Assembly (NCBI GenBank): GCA_015057705.1
Contig: SVDU01000025.1
Coordinates: forward strand, 1-64,000
Direction: 5' to 3'
Source of the DNA: Paenibacillaceae bacterium
GTDB taxonomy: Bacteria > Bacillota > Clostridia > Lachnospirales > Lachnospiraceae
Length of the DNA stretch: 64,000 nt
In this document: positions 1 to 9,375 of the stretch, in pieces
Numbering within the stretch: the stretch's first letter is position 1
Layout: each line of letters starts with the position of its first letter
The notes under the pieces: generated by a model
Databases searched by the model: none
What the model saw: the letters and a program-made list of their open reading frames with translations, nothing else
What the model was told of the DNA's origin: nothing
Position numbers and translations under genes: made by a program

Positions 1-77
1 CTTGGCTGTGTCCTTCCCACTACTAAGGCGAACTAGGGACTTTCACCCATTAGAAACGTGTGCCGCAAGGCGCACAC
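1..77 (-). mobile_element. Group II intron, 5' end only (runs off the window)
   Basis: Read on the minus strand, the sequence from 77 starts GTGTGCG, matching the GUGYG 5' consensus of bacterial group II introns. A short hairpin follows (GTGTGC/GCACAC), then the typical domain I stretch GGGTGAAAGTCCC at about 39-51. The intron begins only 4 nt past a strong hairpin (82-118). Insertion just downstream of terminator hairpins is the known habit of group IIC introns. The rest, including any reverse transcriptase, is outside the window. Class assignment is inference from the insertion site. Confidence 0.65.
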
Positions 78-81
78 CGGC

Positions 82-118
82 AAAGAGGACTTAAATGAAA
101 TCCATTCAAGCCCTCTTT
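82..118. terminator. Terminator hairpin at the end of the feo operon
   Basis: A 16-bp stem (82-97 with 103-118, two G-U pairs in the minus-strand RNA) encloses a 5-nt loop. On the plus strand a T run follows at 119-123. On the minus strand it lies 12 nt past the last feo-operon ORF, and its downstream T tract appears to have been replaced by the group II intron. Confidence 0.75.
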
Positions 119-129
119 TTTTATTATCC

Positions 130-357
130 TTACGTAAACTTATAATGCACTTCACAGCCGTTAGAAATGCGGTTGCAGATATTTACCACCCGCTCCATGA
201 CAGCCGTAATTTTGCTGTTCTCCATCTCAATGTTCATCACTTTTAAGTCTTCTGAAATCTTTACTACTTTCACCCCATCGACCTTTGCAATTTCCCGCTC
301 AATTTTTCTGGCCTTTGGCCGGTCTGACAGGGCGTAAACGTGGTAACTCCTGTTCAC
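130..357 (-). CDS. Small HMA/ACT-like ferredoxin-fold protein, last gene of the feo operon
   Basis: A 75-residue protein with a GTG start, preceded by a good ribosome site (AGGAGG, 7 nt spacing). The pattern strand-helix-strand-strand-helix-strand fits a small ferredoxin-like fold (HMA or ACT type). No CxxC metal motif is present; the only cysteines are in NICNRISNGCEV near the C terminus. It lies 64 nt downstream of the feoB stop on the same strand, so it is probably co-transcribed with feoAB when feoB is intact. Function is not recognised; a role in iron uptake is inferred only from position. Confidence 0.6.
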   Translation of the reverse strand: MNRSYHVYALSDRPKARKIEREIAKVDGVKVVKISEDLKVMNIEMENSKITAVMERVVNICNRISNGCEVHYKFT

Positions 358-421
358 GCTTCTCCCTCCTTTCTATGAGTGTCTTACCCCTATTGTAGAC
401 AATCAGAGGGAACTTTAAACA

Positions 422-1150
422 TTACAGGAACGCCCTTGCTGCAGTGGTAAACAAAAAGCAGACAATAACTCCGGTTACCGTGGGAACAAGCCAGGACAAA
501 AGGGTCCATTTCATGCTCCCCGTCTCCTTCCTTATGGTCAGACAGGTTGTGGAACAGGGCCAGTGCATGAGGGAGAAAAGCAGGGTGCTGACGGCAGTCA
601 CCCAGGTCCAGCCATGGGCAATCAGCAGATCCCTTAATATGGATAAATCATTGATTTCCCGTATGCTGCCTTCAGAAAGATAAGCCATAATCATAATGGG
701 TACAACGATCTCATTGGCAGGAAAGCCAAGGATGAAAGCCAGGAGAATCACACCGTCAAGGCCGATTACTCTGGCAAAGGGATCTAAAAAACCGGAGCAG
801 CGGGTTAATAAGGTCATATCTCCCACTGTGATATTTGCCATCAGCCAGATTAACAGACCTGCGGGAGCAGCCACTACAGCCGCTCTTCCGAGAACAAAGA
901 GGGTCCGGTCAAATATGGAACGGACAATGACCTTTCCGATCTGGGGCCTGCGGTAAGGGGGCAGCTCTAAGGTAAAGGAAGAGGGAATCCCCTTTAATAT
1001 GGTTACTGATAGAATTTTGGATATTACAAGGGTCATGAAAATTCCAAGAAGAATAATACCTGACAGGATTCCGGCAGATAAAATAGTGGAAAATGATCCC
1101 GTCGCTCCTCCAATAAAAAACATGGTGATAATCGCAATCATGGTTGGAAA
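422..1150 (-). pseudogene. feoB: feoB segment 4 of 4: C-terminal permease part of interrupted FeoB
   Basis: About 241 codons encode the second Gate domain and C-terminal membrane helices of the ferrous iron transporter FeoB (starting F-P-T-M-I-A-I-I-T-M, ending AARAFL stop). The authentic reading frame enters at the TTTCC core (1146-1150); everything upstream in frame (MEQSCPLGGGA) is element C sequence. Joined through TTTCC to segment 3 (11903-12025), the FeoB sequence NGRF-PTMIAI is restored without loss. Taken alone, this ORF has no ribosome site of its own that I can see and would give a non-functional half protein. Confidence 0.93.
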
Positions 1151-1174
1151 TGCGCCACCACCCAAAGGGCAACT
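1146..1174 (-). other. Attachment site, left end of element C
   Basis: The junction between feoB segment 4 and element C. Shared core TTTCC (1146-1150, sense strand of feoB) is also at 11903-11907. The element-side arm (1151-1174, sense AGTTGCCCTTTG...) pairs as an imperfect inverted repeat with the arm at 11882-11905: 18 of 24 positions around a central TT. This is the expected form of a serine-integrase attP half. Confidence 0.8.
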
Positions 1175-1209
1175 TTGCTCCATACGACGAGTAAATGGCT
1201 GACAGTTCC

Positions 1210-2835
1210 TTACTCGCCGTCGACAAAAATATGAAGGTCTTTTCCGTCCCAGACAATTTTTTTAACCATCAATTTGATTAAGGTTCGTTTCTCTTCCATG
1301 GACAGAATGTCAAAATTGTCCTTGAAGCTGGATAATGCCGTAGACAGCATATTCACTTGAATTTCGCTGTCGCTAATGACATTATTATCCTTTTGCAGAC
1401 AGGCTTGTTCGCCTTTTAAAGAAGACAATTCATTGTCAAGTTCCGTAATTCTGGTGTTTATTCGTTCAATAAATGCAGTTCCTAAGTTCCCATGTGACAA
1501 TGTATTAATTAAGTTCTCAATCTCACTGTTGCATTTTTTGATTCTCTCATCAATATCTGCAATGGGATTTTTTTGAACTTGCCCCTGTAAATCACGTTTC
1601 AGCTTTTCCAGCAGCTTGTAGATACCAGAATTTTCATTGGTATACTGCATGAGATATTCGCAAACTAAATCATCCGCCTGCTGACCGTTGATATTCTGAC
1701 AGTCACATAACGCTAAACCTCCACGCAATTTATTGTTACAGATATAATCGTACAAATCACGGTTTCTGCTTTTGCCGCTCCGCTGCTTTGCAAACATACG
1801 GCTTTGGCATTTGCCACAGAAGATCAAACCAGACAGTAAGGAGTAGTCATTGTGCATGACCGCAGGTTTCTTTCCTGTGGGTATATTGTCTTTTAAGGTA
1901 TTTTGAATTTCTACCCATTTTTTACCAGGTATACGCCCCTTGTGCTTTCCAATAGAGACTATCCATTTATCTATGCCCTGCCGTGGAGCGTTCTTTTTCC
2001 TGTAATCACGTTTATTGTAGGCTAACAAAGCGTATTTACCGGAGCAATCAGACTTGTCAAAACAAACGTCTGCCTGAAGTTCTGTAAAATAGTTCCATGC
2101 ATCTTCATCAGCAATGCAATAAACCGGATTTTGTAAAATCTCTTTTATACCTGACAACGAGAATATTTTCCCGGTACGTGACACGATTCCCTGTTTGATT
2201 AAGTATTTGCTGACACCAGACACACTGCGAAGTTCCAAAAATTTGTCAAAAATACAGTCAACTGTTTTCAATTCTACCGGATCATCTTTTAATTTACATG
2301 AAGTTTTTACTTTACCATCAATAACGATTTCCTGTGTTTTTTCGGAGGTAAATCCTGTTGGGGTAGTTCCACCCAACCAGCGGCCAGTTCTTGCCAGCAT
2401 AATCATATTATCACGGACACGTTCCGCTATAGTTTCTCTTTCCAGTTGGGCGAAAACAGAAGCTATGTACATCATAGCTTTTCCCATAGGTTTTGACGTA
2501 TCAAATTCTTCTTTAATACAAATAAAAGAAATATTGTGATTATTCAAATTCTCAATCAATGAGGAAAAATCACTGACATTACGACTGACACGATCAAGAC
2601 GATAGCATACAACATATTCCGGTTTATTCGCCTTTATGTCACGGAGCATTTGCTGAAACTGTGGCCTGTCAGTGTTCTTTGCAGAGAAACCTTCATCTTC
2701 ATAGACGGTTATCACTGCCTGATCTGCATGAGGTAGCTTAGTCATAATATACTCTTTACACATTTCAATCTGATTTTCAACACTTTCTCCCTTGCCAGTG
2801 TAGATCGATTTACGGCTGTAAATAAAGATTCTCAA
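1210..2835 (-). CDS. Large serine recombinase of element C
   Basis: A 541-residue site-specific recombinase. The N-terminal resolvase catalytic domain (about 1-150) starts MRIFIYSRKS, with the nucleophile serine in YSRKS and arginines in YRLDRVSRN. A recombinase domain follows, then a zinc ribbon (CGKCQ about residue 337, with later CNNK and CDCQ) and a coiled-coil region to about 500. The architecture and length match the large serine integrases. Its stop lies 60 nt from the junction with feoB segment 4, so it is probably the integrase/excisionase for element C. Confidence 0.93.
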   Translation of the reverse strand: MRIFIYSRKSIYTGKGESVENQIEMCKEYIMTKLPHADQAVITVYEDEGFSAKNTDRPQFQQMLRDIKANKPEYVVCYRLDRVSRNVSDFSSLIENLNNHNISFICIKEEFDTSKPMGKAMMYIASVFAQLERETIAERVRDNMIMLARTGRWLGGTTPTGFTSEKTQEIVIDGKVKTSCKLKDDPVELKTVDCIFDKFLELRSVSGVSKYLIKQGIVSRTGKIFSLSGIKEILQNPVYCIADEDAWNYFTELQADVCFDKSDCSGKYALLAYNKRDYRKKNAPRQGIDKWIVSIGKHKGRIPGKKWVEIQNTLKDNIPTGKKPAVMHNDYSLLSGLIFCGKCQSRMFAKQRSGKSRNRDLYDYICNNKLRGGLALCDCQNINGQQADDLVCEYLMQYTNENSGIYKLLEKLKRDLQGQVQKNPIADIDERIKKCNSEIENLINTLSHGNLGTAFIERINTRITELDNELSSLKGEQACLQKDNNVISDSEIQVNMLSTALSSFKDNFDILSMEEKRTLIKLMVKKIVWDGKDLHIFVDGE

Positions 2836-2929
2836 AGTTATTCACCGTCCTTTTTCTGTATTATAGAGATAATCATCCAGAAAAGAGGAGGTTCTTTAAT
2901 CCTCCCCTTTTCATCCAAATAGCTTCATT

Positions 2930-3534
2930 CTATATATTCAACACTTTATAATTAATACTACATTTTTTCTTGTCATGTGCCAGACCAATACAGATAACCT
3001 CGCCCTTCAATCCCGTATAATATCGGTTCTTGATTATCTGCTGTAACGCCTCTTCTTTCAGCCGTTCTAAATCTTCTCCCTGCTTAAACTCAATAATTAC
3101 ATAAGCTTCCTTTACAAATTGCGTCAACTGTTGTATAGCAGTAGAATAAAGAGCATGAGAAGCCTGTGAATCTCTCAAAACTTCAATCATAGCATAAAAA
3201 TCTTTTGTTTCAAAAGAATCAGGGCTGGAATTAATCTGACAGGCATATTCCGTATTCATAATTGCTAAGCCATCAAAAATATTCCTGCTATCCGTCTCAA
3301 TGTCAAAAAATTCTTTGAGCATTGTTAAATTTAATGTCTTTCCGAATCTCCTGGGACGGGCAATCAGCGCCACTTCATTCTTCATCTCAATAAAATCCTT
3401 TATCATCAAGGTTTTATCCACGTAATAGGAATCATTTTCACGCAATGGAAATCATCAATTCCTATCGGTAAGATTCTTTTTACCCCCAAGCCTTCTATCC
3501 TTCCTAAAATATTTGCAGTACATCTTATCCTCAT
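2930..3534 (-). pseudogene. Broken AAA-ATPase / PD-(D/E)XK (DUF1703-type) gene
   Basis: The N-terminal part carries the family hallmarks YYVDKT, then IARPRRFGKTLNLTML (P-loop-like motif), and the C-terminal part carries the nuclease-like stretch YVIIEFKQGEDLERLKEEALQQI. Intact members are usually above 500 residues; here the two ends are fused in about 170, so a large internal piece is missing. The start at 3534 reads MRIRCTANILGRIEGLGVK and LPIGIDDF, then loses frame by one base just before LRENDSYYVDKT. Deletion plus frameshift make it non-functional. Such genes are frequent cargo in Clostridia genomes. Confidence 0.8.
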
Positions 3535-3635
3535 AATATCATATCCCTATCATTCTTACCAGTCCAGGTTCCGAGTATTATACCGAATCCGTTCATGGAA
3601 CTCACCACTTAATCACCATTAAGGTTCATTCACAT

Positions 3636-5375
3636 TCAATCATCTGCAGGAATTGTTATCGTAACCTGAGTTCCTACATTAATAATACTTTGAATTTCTA
3701 ATCCCCTCTGTTCTCCAAAATATAATTTCAAACGCTGATTAACATTTCTAACTCCTATGGATTCGTTAGATTCCTTCAGCAAAATGGATCTCACCTTCGC
3801 CTGTGTCATTCCCACACCATTATCAGAAACAGACAATATTAACATTTTATTTTTTATTCTTCCGCTTATATTGACCATGCCTCCTTTCGTTTTATTGTCA
3901 AGGCCGTGAATGATGGCGTTCTCAATCAAAGGTTGTAAGATAAGCTTAGGAAGCTTGTATGGGAACATCTCTTCCGGTATATCAACAGTGAATACAATTC
4001 TTTCTTCATAACGTTTTCTTTGAATCATAAGATAATTATTTATATTTTTAATCTCCTCCTCAACATTCGTAAAATCTGAGCCATTAATGGTATAATACAT
4101 CATATCACCTAATGACTTCGCCATCGCCCCCACTTCCGGCACACCCTTTTCTCTGGAAAGCCAGTTAATCGTATCCAAGGTATTATATAAAAAATGGGGA
4201 TTTATCTGCATGCGCAGAGATTTAAGTTCTGCTTCCTGTTTCAGCATGGTCTCCGTGTATACCTTATCAATCAGGTCATTGATATTATAAACCATCATAT
4301 TAAAATTCTGGGATAAAAGACCAATCTCATCACTTGATGTCACACTGCTGATTACATTTAAATCCCCATTTCCAAAATCCTGCATTGTCTTTAACAGCTT
4401 TTTAATGGGGTCGGAAAAAGACAGTGTGTATAAGATGCTCACTCCGGCGGATACAAGAATTGCAATTGCGAAAACTAATGCAAAATACTGTTTTAGTTCC
4501 ACAAATATATTCTGATAACTGATAACCGGAATCACTGCCATCAGATTCCAGGAGCGGTTGGATAGTGTATGGTTTGTAACATACTCCTCCTGATGATTCT
4601 GTACAATATCAAATATCCGGGCAGATTTCTGAGCGACTACCTTCTGATAAGTATCATTTAATCTGGTATTTAAGAGTTCAAGATTGTTTCCAGAAACAAT
4701 GATCCCGTCCTGATTCACAATAAAAATCTTCCCATCCTTTACAAAACCAAGGCCATTCAGCACTTCTGAAAATTTGCGTTCCGATACGTGAACCATCATA
4801 TACCCCAATGGTCTCATAGTCTTTATGCTGTTGATCTGGGCTGCTACTGTAATATAGCGTTCTGCAGAATTGACTCCCAGCCATACCGCGCTTCCTCCGG
4901 CATCATAAATTTTATTTTTCTGAATACGATTCACAGGGTAGTCCTTTATTGTTTTGGATATAATTTCAGGCACCCCGCTTTCCGGCACAAAAACGACTGA
5001 CTGAATATTATCATCAAACAGAATATATTTGTAGATGGTATTTCTCAGTTCTTCCCTGGCTAAATACCCCGCATACGAATTGTTTCTGTTTTTTGTCAGC
5101 TGGGATAAATAATTCTGCACATTTGGCTCTTTCTGAATATTAAAGATTAAGGTCTCTACATCTCCCATCAATAAATCCAGATTATATCCAGTTTGCACCA
5201 ACATATCGTTTATATATTGCTGCGTCTGGCTTTCCATTACTCTTCTTGAATAACTGTAATATTGAATAGTGAGGATGGTAATCACAGCAATACACAATCC
5301 CATGCAAGCCGCTGCAAGCTTTTGGCTGATTTTAAATTGAAATTTGCGCCGTCTTTTTTTCATATGTTTTTCCAC
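3636..5375 (-). CDS. YesM/LytS-type sensor histidine kinase
   Basis: A 579-residue membrane kinase. A transmembrane helix at about 20-40 is followed by an extracellular sensor region to about 295 and a second helix near 300-320. Next come a HAMP domain (SDPIKKLLKTMQDFGNGDL), the His_kinase motif LRMQINPHFLYNTLDTINW with the phospho-acceptor His, and an HATPase domain (ENAIIHGLDN, SDNGVGM). It overlaps the response-regulator gene by 16 nt, so the pair is co-translated. Kinases of this kind usually sense sugar status and control the adjacent CUT1 importer. Confidence 0.92.
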   Translation of the reverse strand: MEKHMKKRRRKFQFKISQKLAAACMGLCIAVITILTIQYYSYSRRVMESQTQQYINDMLVQTGYNLDLLMGDVETLIFNIQKEPNVQNYLSQLTKNRNNSYAGYLAREELRNTIYKYILFDDNIQSVVFVPESGVPEIISKTIKDYPVNRIQKNKIYDAGGSAVWLGVNSAERYITVAAQINSIKTMRPLGYMMVHVSERKFSEVLNGLGFVKDGKIFIVNQDGIIVSGNNLELLNTRLNDTYQKVVAQKSARIFDIVQNHQEEYVTNHTLSNRSWNLMAVIPVISYQNIFVELKQYFALVFAIAILVSAGVSILYTLSFSDPIKKLLKTMQDFGNGDLNVISSVTSSDEIGLLSQNFNMMVYNINDLIDKVYTETMLKQEAELKSLRMQINPHFLYNTLDTINWLSREKGVPEVGAMAKSLGDMMYYTINGSDFTNVEEEIKNINNYLMIQRKRYEERIVFTVDIPEEMFPYKLPKLILQPLIENAIIHGLDNKTKGGMVNISGRIKNKMLILSVSDNGVGMTQAKVRSILLKESNESIGVRNVNQRLKLYFGEQRGLEIQSIINVGTQVTITIPADD

Positions 5376-6166
5376 TTCTTTACCAGCAGTTTTCTGTATT
5401 CTCTAGGAGACTGTCCATAATATTTTTTGAAAACCTGGCTAAAATACCTTTGATCCGGTATCCCGATGAGGGAAGCGACCTCTGAAATATTAATATCCGG
5501 CCTTTTTAAGTACTCTGATGCCTTACTCATACGCTTATTGTTTAGGATCTCCAAAAATGTATATCCCGTTTCTTTTTTTATGATCCGGTTAATATAAATC
5601 GGATTGAAATGAAATTCCACCGATAAGTCCTGAAGCGATAATTCCGTACAATAATGTTTGTCAATAAACTCCAGTATCCGGCTCAGCTTTATTTTGCTGT
5701 CATTATAGACTGGTTTCTCCCGTTCAATTTCATTCTTAATTTCCAGTTCTTTAATCTTGCACTTCATTTCCACTATGCTGGCAGTTTGCAAATTACTTGC
5801 AGTGATCTCCTCTGCCGCACGCTTGCAGCATGCTAAAATTTCTGCTGGATCGGTTGGTTTTAAAAGATAATCAAAGGCACCCAGCATAAGTGCTTTTTTT
5901 GCAAAAGCAAATTCCCGGTATCCACTTAAAAATATTACTGCGCACTGAGGATTTAAATGCAAAAAAAGTTCCGTCATTTCGAGCCCATCCATATAAGGCA
6001 TTTTAATATCAGAAAGTATGATATCCGGTTTAAGCAACATCGCCAGTTCTATAGCTTCCTGCCCGTTTTGAGCACTCCCGCACACCTTTACACCAATAGA
6101 AGCCCAATCAAGATGCTCCAATCCCTGCCTTATATGTAATTCATCATCTGCAATTAAGATTTTCAT
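5360..6166 (-). CDS. YesN-type response regulator (REC + AraC HTH)
   Basis: A 268-residue regulator. The receiver domain (1-120) has the acidic pair DDE near the start, the phospho-acceptor Asp in PDIILSDIKMPYMDG, and the conserved Lys in LLKPTDP. After a short linker, a C-terminal AraC-type double helix-turn-helix (about 165-265) carries the signature INISEVASLIGIPDQRYFSQVFKK. Paired with the kinase just downstream (overlap of 16 nt) and following the importer genes, it most likely switches on the glycosidase-transporter operon of element C. Confidence 0.92.
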   Translation of the reverse strand: MKILIADDELHIRQGLEHLDWASIGVKVCGSAQNGQEAIELAMLLKPDIILSDIKMPYMDGLEMTELFLHLNPQCAVIFLSGYREFAFAKKALMLGAFDYLLKPTDPAEILACCKRAAEEITASNLQTASIVEMKCKIKELEIKNEIEREKPVYNDSKIKLSRILEFIDKHYCTELSLQDLSVEFHFNPIYINRIIKKETGYTFLEILNNKRMSKASEYLKRPDINISEVASLIGIPDQRYFSQVFKKYYGQSPREYRKLLVKKWKNI

Positions 6167-6258
6167 TCAATCACCCTTTGTATTCTTATGATTCCTATTT
6201 TAGCAGACCATGCAACCCTTAGCCAGTCAAATCATATAAAAAATCTGTTTTTTTACAC

Positions 6259-7089
6259 TTAACCTTTCACTGCTCCAGCGGTCATCCCATCCATAATTTT
6301 ATCATGTAGTATCATATATACGAACACTGTTGGTATAATTGTCAAAACTACTGCAGCCAGCATGCCTGTATAATCCACCGAATCCAAATCTGCAAACGAA
6401 GTCAATGCAACCGGTAAGGGCATTTTTTTTTCAGAAGACAAAAAAATCTGAGGAAAAAGAAGATCATTCCATATGTTGATAAAATCAATAACTGCAACCG
6501 TAACTATAGATGGTTTTGCAACAGGTGTTATAATTTTAAAATATGTGCCAATGGCAGTGCAGCCATCCATAACAGCGGCTTCTTCCAGTTCAGCAGGAAG
6601 CGTTGAAAAAAAACCTTCCAATATAAATACTGTAATCGGGAAAGCGAATACCACTTGGGCAATGATAACCGATGTATAGGAATCCAATAGTTTCATTCCG
6701 TTAAACATGGAGAATAATGGAACAATGGCTGCATATGCCGGAATGCTCAGACCTATAAGAAACAAACTTTTCACAAACAGGGAATACTTAAATCTCAGCC
6801 TTGCAATTCCATAGGACACCATAGAACCGAGCAAAACTGCAATAAAAACTGCAGCTACTGTAATGATTATAGAATTAACAAAGCTCTGCCCAATGCTTCC
6901 TTTTGTAATGGCTCTTATATAATTATCAAAATGATACGTAACTGGCAATCCCCACGGATTTGCAAACAAATCCTTGTTATCCTTAAAGGAATTTAGGAAC
7001 AGCCATACAATAGGGTATAGACAGCAAACTGCAAATACAGATAAGGAAATATATTTTATAACAGTACCAAGATCAGTTTTTTTTCTCAT
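6259..7089 (-). CDS. CUT1 sugar ABC transporter permease (MalG/UgpE-like)
   Basis: A 276-residue inner-membrane protein with about six hydrophobic helices. It has the permease EAA loop (ELEEAAVMDGCTAIGTYFKIITP, about 175-197), which docks on the ATPase. It sits 10 nt after the MalF-like partner. No ATPase gene is in the cluster; CUT1 systems commonly share a distant MsmK-type ATPase. Substrate is not readable from sequence; the neighbouring GH42 enzyme suggests a galactose-containing oligosaccharide. Confidence 0.92.
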   Translation of the reverse strand: MRKKTDLGTVIKYISLSVFAVCCLYPIVWLFLNSFKDNKDLFANPWGLPVTYHFDNYIRAITKGSIGQSFVNSIIITVAAVFIAVLLGSMVSYGIARLRFKYSLFVKSLFLIGLSIPAYAAIVPLFSMFNGMKLLDSYTSVIIAQVVFAFPITVFILEGFFSTLPAELEEAAVMDGCTAIGTYFKIITPVAKPSIVTVAVIDFINIWNDLLFPQIFLSSEKKMPLPVALTSFADLDSVDYTGMLAAVVLTIIPTVFVYMILHDKIMDGMTAGAVKG

Positions 7090-7099
7090 TGGATCCCCC

Positions 7100-7981
7100 T
7101 TAAAATTCTATTTTTTCTGTCTTAATTATGTGATTGACCAACCAGATAATGAACATACTCATCGCTAGCATGATTGCACCAATCGCGCTGGCATACCCAA
7201 ATTTTAGGGTACGGAATCCCTGGTAGTACATATAAGTTGCCATCACCTCGCTGGCGTGATTGGGTCCCCCCTTTGTCATAGACCAGATCAAGTCAAAATA
7301 TTTCAGAGAACCCGTAATGATCAAAATGATATCTATCTTTATTACATGCCTGATGAGAGGCAGAGTGATATGAAAAAACTGTTGTGAATTGGATGCACCG
7401 TCTATCCTTGCTGATTCAAAAAGACTCTGGGGAATTGCTTTCATTGCTGCCAGCTGAATTATCATATGATAGCCTACAAATTTCCACATAACTACTACGA
7501 TCAGTGCCAACATAACGGTCTTTTCCTCACTTAGCCATGCGTGTTTCCAGCCGCTCAAATGCAAAAAGTCAAGCAGGGAATTAACCAGCCCAAACTGGGA
7601 ATTGTACACCATATTGAAAAGCAGACCCACTCCTGCTCCGCAGATGACAGATGGCAGAAAAAAAACGGACTGAAAAAATTTAGACCCCCAGATCTTTTTA
7701 AATAATGCATTGCCAAAAAACAATGCCAGAGGAAGGTGGGCAATCAGCGATCCAACAACAAGCAGAAGATTGTTTTTAACCGCCTTTATAAAAAATTTGT
7801 CATTCATTAGATTTATATAATTCTTCAAACCAATAAATTTTTGCTTGTTCATTAGATCTGTCTGGTAAAAGCTCAGGAAGATGCTGTATATGATAGGTAT
7901 GAGTACAAACAAAATGTATAAGGTCAATGCGGGCAAAACAAAGATTGCAACTGTCTTTTTTTCTTCTAAAACTTTATTCAT
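7100..7981 (-). CDS. CUT1 sugar ABC transporter permease (MalF/UgpA-like)
   Basis: A 293-residue membrane protein with six predicted helices and an EAA-type loop (ESARIDGASNSQQFFHITLPLIRH, about 190-212). N-terminal FVLPALTLYILFVLIPIIYSIFLSFY is typical of UgpA/LacF permeases. It lies between the binding-protein gene (71 nt upstream) and the second permease (10 nt downstream). It forms the membrane channel with the 6259-7089 product. Confidence 0.92.
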   Translation of the reverse strand: MNKVLEEKKTVAIFVLPALTLYILFVLIPIIYSIFLSFYQTDLMNKQKFIGLKNYINLMNDKFFIKAVKNNLLLVVGSLIAHLPLALFFGNALFKKIWGSKFFQSVFFLPSVICGAGVGLLFNMVYNSQFGLVNSLLDFLHLSGWKHAWLSEEKTVMLALIVVVMWKFVGYHMIIQLAAMKAIPQSLFESARIDGASNSQQFFHITLPLIRHVIKIDIILIITGSLKYFDLIWSMTKGGPNHASEVMATYMYYQGFRTLKFGYASAIGAIMLAMSMFIIWLVNHIIKTEKIEF

Positions 7982-8052
7982 AAAGTATTAATCCCTTTCT
8001 TTTAAATAGAGGAACGCTGCAGATAAAACAGCCTTCCCCCTTCAATCAGTTC

Positions 8053-9375
8053 TTATCGCTCTGCATTATCATCTGCAAACTGCTGCAAATTCGCAAATTG
8101 TTCCTCCGGGCTTCCGCCTGCCATAATTGCAACGGCAATATTATTAAATTCCGTTCCTTCTCCGGTCGCAAAGATACGATCAAACCACGGAGTATATATC
8201 TTTACTTCCGGAAATACCTTCTGCATTCTCAACGCCATTGCATCTACATTATCCCTGTCCACTTTTACATTTGTGACCAGCACCTGGCCTAAATTGACCA
8301 ACTCCTGCTGATACCGGATTTCTGAAAGCTGCTTTACAAATGCACAGGCTGCCTCCACATGTTCCGCTTTGCTGCTTACGGCATACATCTGCCCCGTAGA
8401 ACCCACATTCACACCTATTGCCTGCTCCTCTTTTGCTGGTAAAACAAAGAAATCAATATCATTGTATAAAGGATTATCTTTATTGTTAAACATAGTAATT
8501 GCTGAAGTCAGATTCATTATCATACCTGCTTCACCGTTGTTAAATTTTTCAAATCCTTCATTGGGAGTCATACCCAGAAAACCTTCTGGCAAATAGCCCT
8601 TTTGAACCAGCTCTGTCAAACGCTCTCCTGCCTGTACGTAGCGCCCGTCCTTCCAATCCGTCTCTCCTGCACGAGTTTCCTCGTATAATTTTGATCCACC
8701 GATTCCATTTGCAATTTGTTGAAGCAATTGTCCCGCATACCATGCTTCCTGACATGGAACAATAAGTGCTGTTTTGCCATTGTTTTTCAGTGCCTCACAG
8801 ACGGCCAGGAACTCATCATAGGTCGTAGGCGCTTTAACACCAATCTCTTCAAACAGTTTTTTATTGTATGTCACAACTACGACCTGTCTTGTATTCGGCA
8901 CCGCATATATTTTCCCATCAAAAGTAACCGGACCAAATACGCTTTTGTCATTGAATCTTGAAGACCATTCCTCATCTGCACCTATGGCATCGCCTATTGA
9001 ATATATTTTGCCTCCTTCTACAAAAGGCTTTAAAAAACCAGCTTCAAACGTAAAGAAAATATCTGGCTGCGCGTTAGACGCCATTAATGTGGTAATTTTC
9101 GTCTTATACTGCTCATTGGAGTATGCTTCCTGTACTAGCTCTACATTATATTGGTTGGTTTTATTAAATTCATTAATTTCTGTCTCAATTAGTTTTGCAT
9201 AAGCCTCATTGTTTCCTCCTGTCAGACATGCAACTGACATAGTAATTTTTTTCTCACTTTTTGTTCCCGCTTCTCCGACAGCTTCCGTACCTCTTCCTGA
9301 AGCAGAATTGCCGCATCCTGCCAGTAGAGCTCCCATTAACATAGTTGCCGCCAACACTGTCATTTTCTTTTTCAT
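8053..9375 (-). CDS. Extracellular sugar-binding lipoprotein (family 1)
   Basis: A 440-residue protein with a lipoprotein signal: MKKKMTVLAATMLMGALLAGC, lipobox LAGC, Cys-21 as the lipidated residue. The mature part has the bacterial extracellular solute-binding protein 1 fold (e.g. QPDIFFTFEAGFLKPFVEGG, FNNGEAGMIMNLTSAI). Its start codon overlaps the stop of the GH42 gene by 4 nt (ATGA). It delivers substrate to the two permeases encoded downstream. Confidence 0.92.
   Translation of the reverse strand: MKKKMTVLAATMLMGALLAGCGNSASGRGTEAVGEAGTKSEKKITMSVACLTGGNNEAYAKLIETEINEFNKTNQYNVELVQEAYSNEQYKTKITTLMASNAQPDIFFTFEAGFLKPFVEGGKIYSIGDAIGADEEWSSRFNDKSVFGPVTFDGKIYAVPNTRQVVVVTYNKKLFEEIGVKAPTTYDEFLAVCEALKNNGKTALIVPCQEAWYAGQLLQQIANGIGGSKLYEETRAGETDWKDGRYVQAGERLTELVQKGYLPEGFLGMTPNEGFEKFNNGEAGMIMNLTSAITMFNNKDNPLYNDIDFFVLPAKEEQAIGVNVGSTGQMYAVSSKAEHVEAACAFVKQLSEIRYQQELVNLGQVLVTNVKVDRDNVDAMALRMQKVFPEVKIYTPWFDRIFATGEGTEFNNIAVAIMAGGSPEEQFANLQQFADDNAER

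Noticed and set aside
422-1183. Intact short iron permease gene starting at 1183
   Set aside because: The N-terminal 11 residues are element DNA and the remainder is plainly the FeoB C terminus; it completes segments 1-3.
909-1256. 115-residue minus-strand ORF across the feoB/element C junction
   Set aside because: Overlaps feoB segment 4 and the recombinase end in another frame, with no family resemblance or ribosome site.
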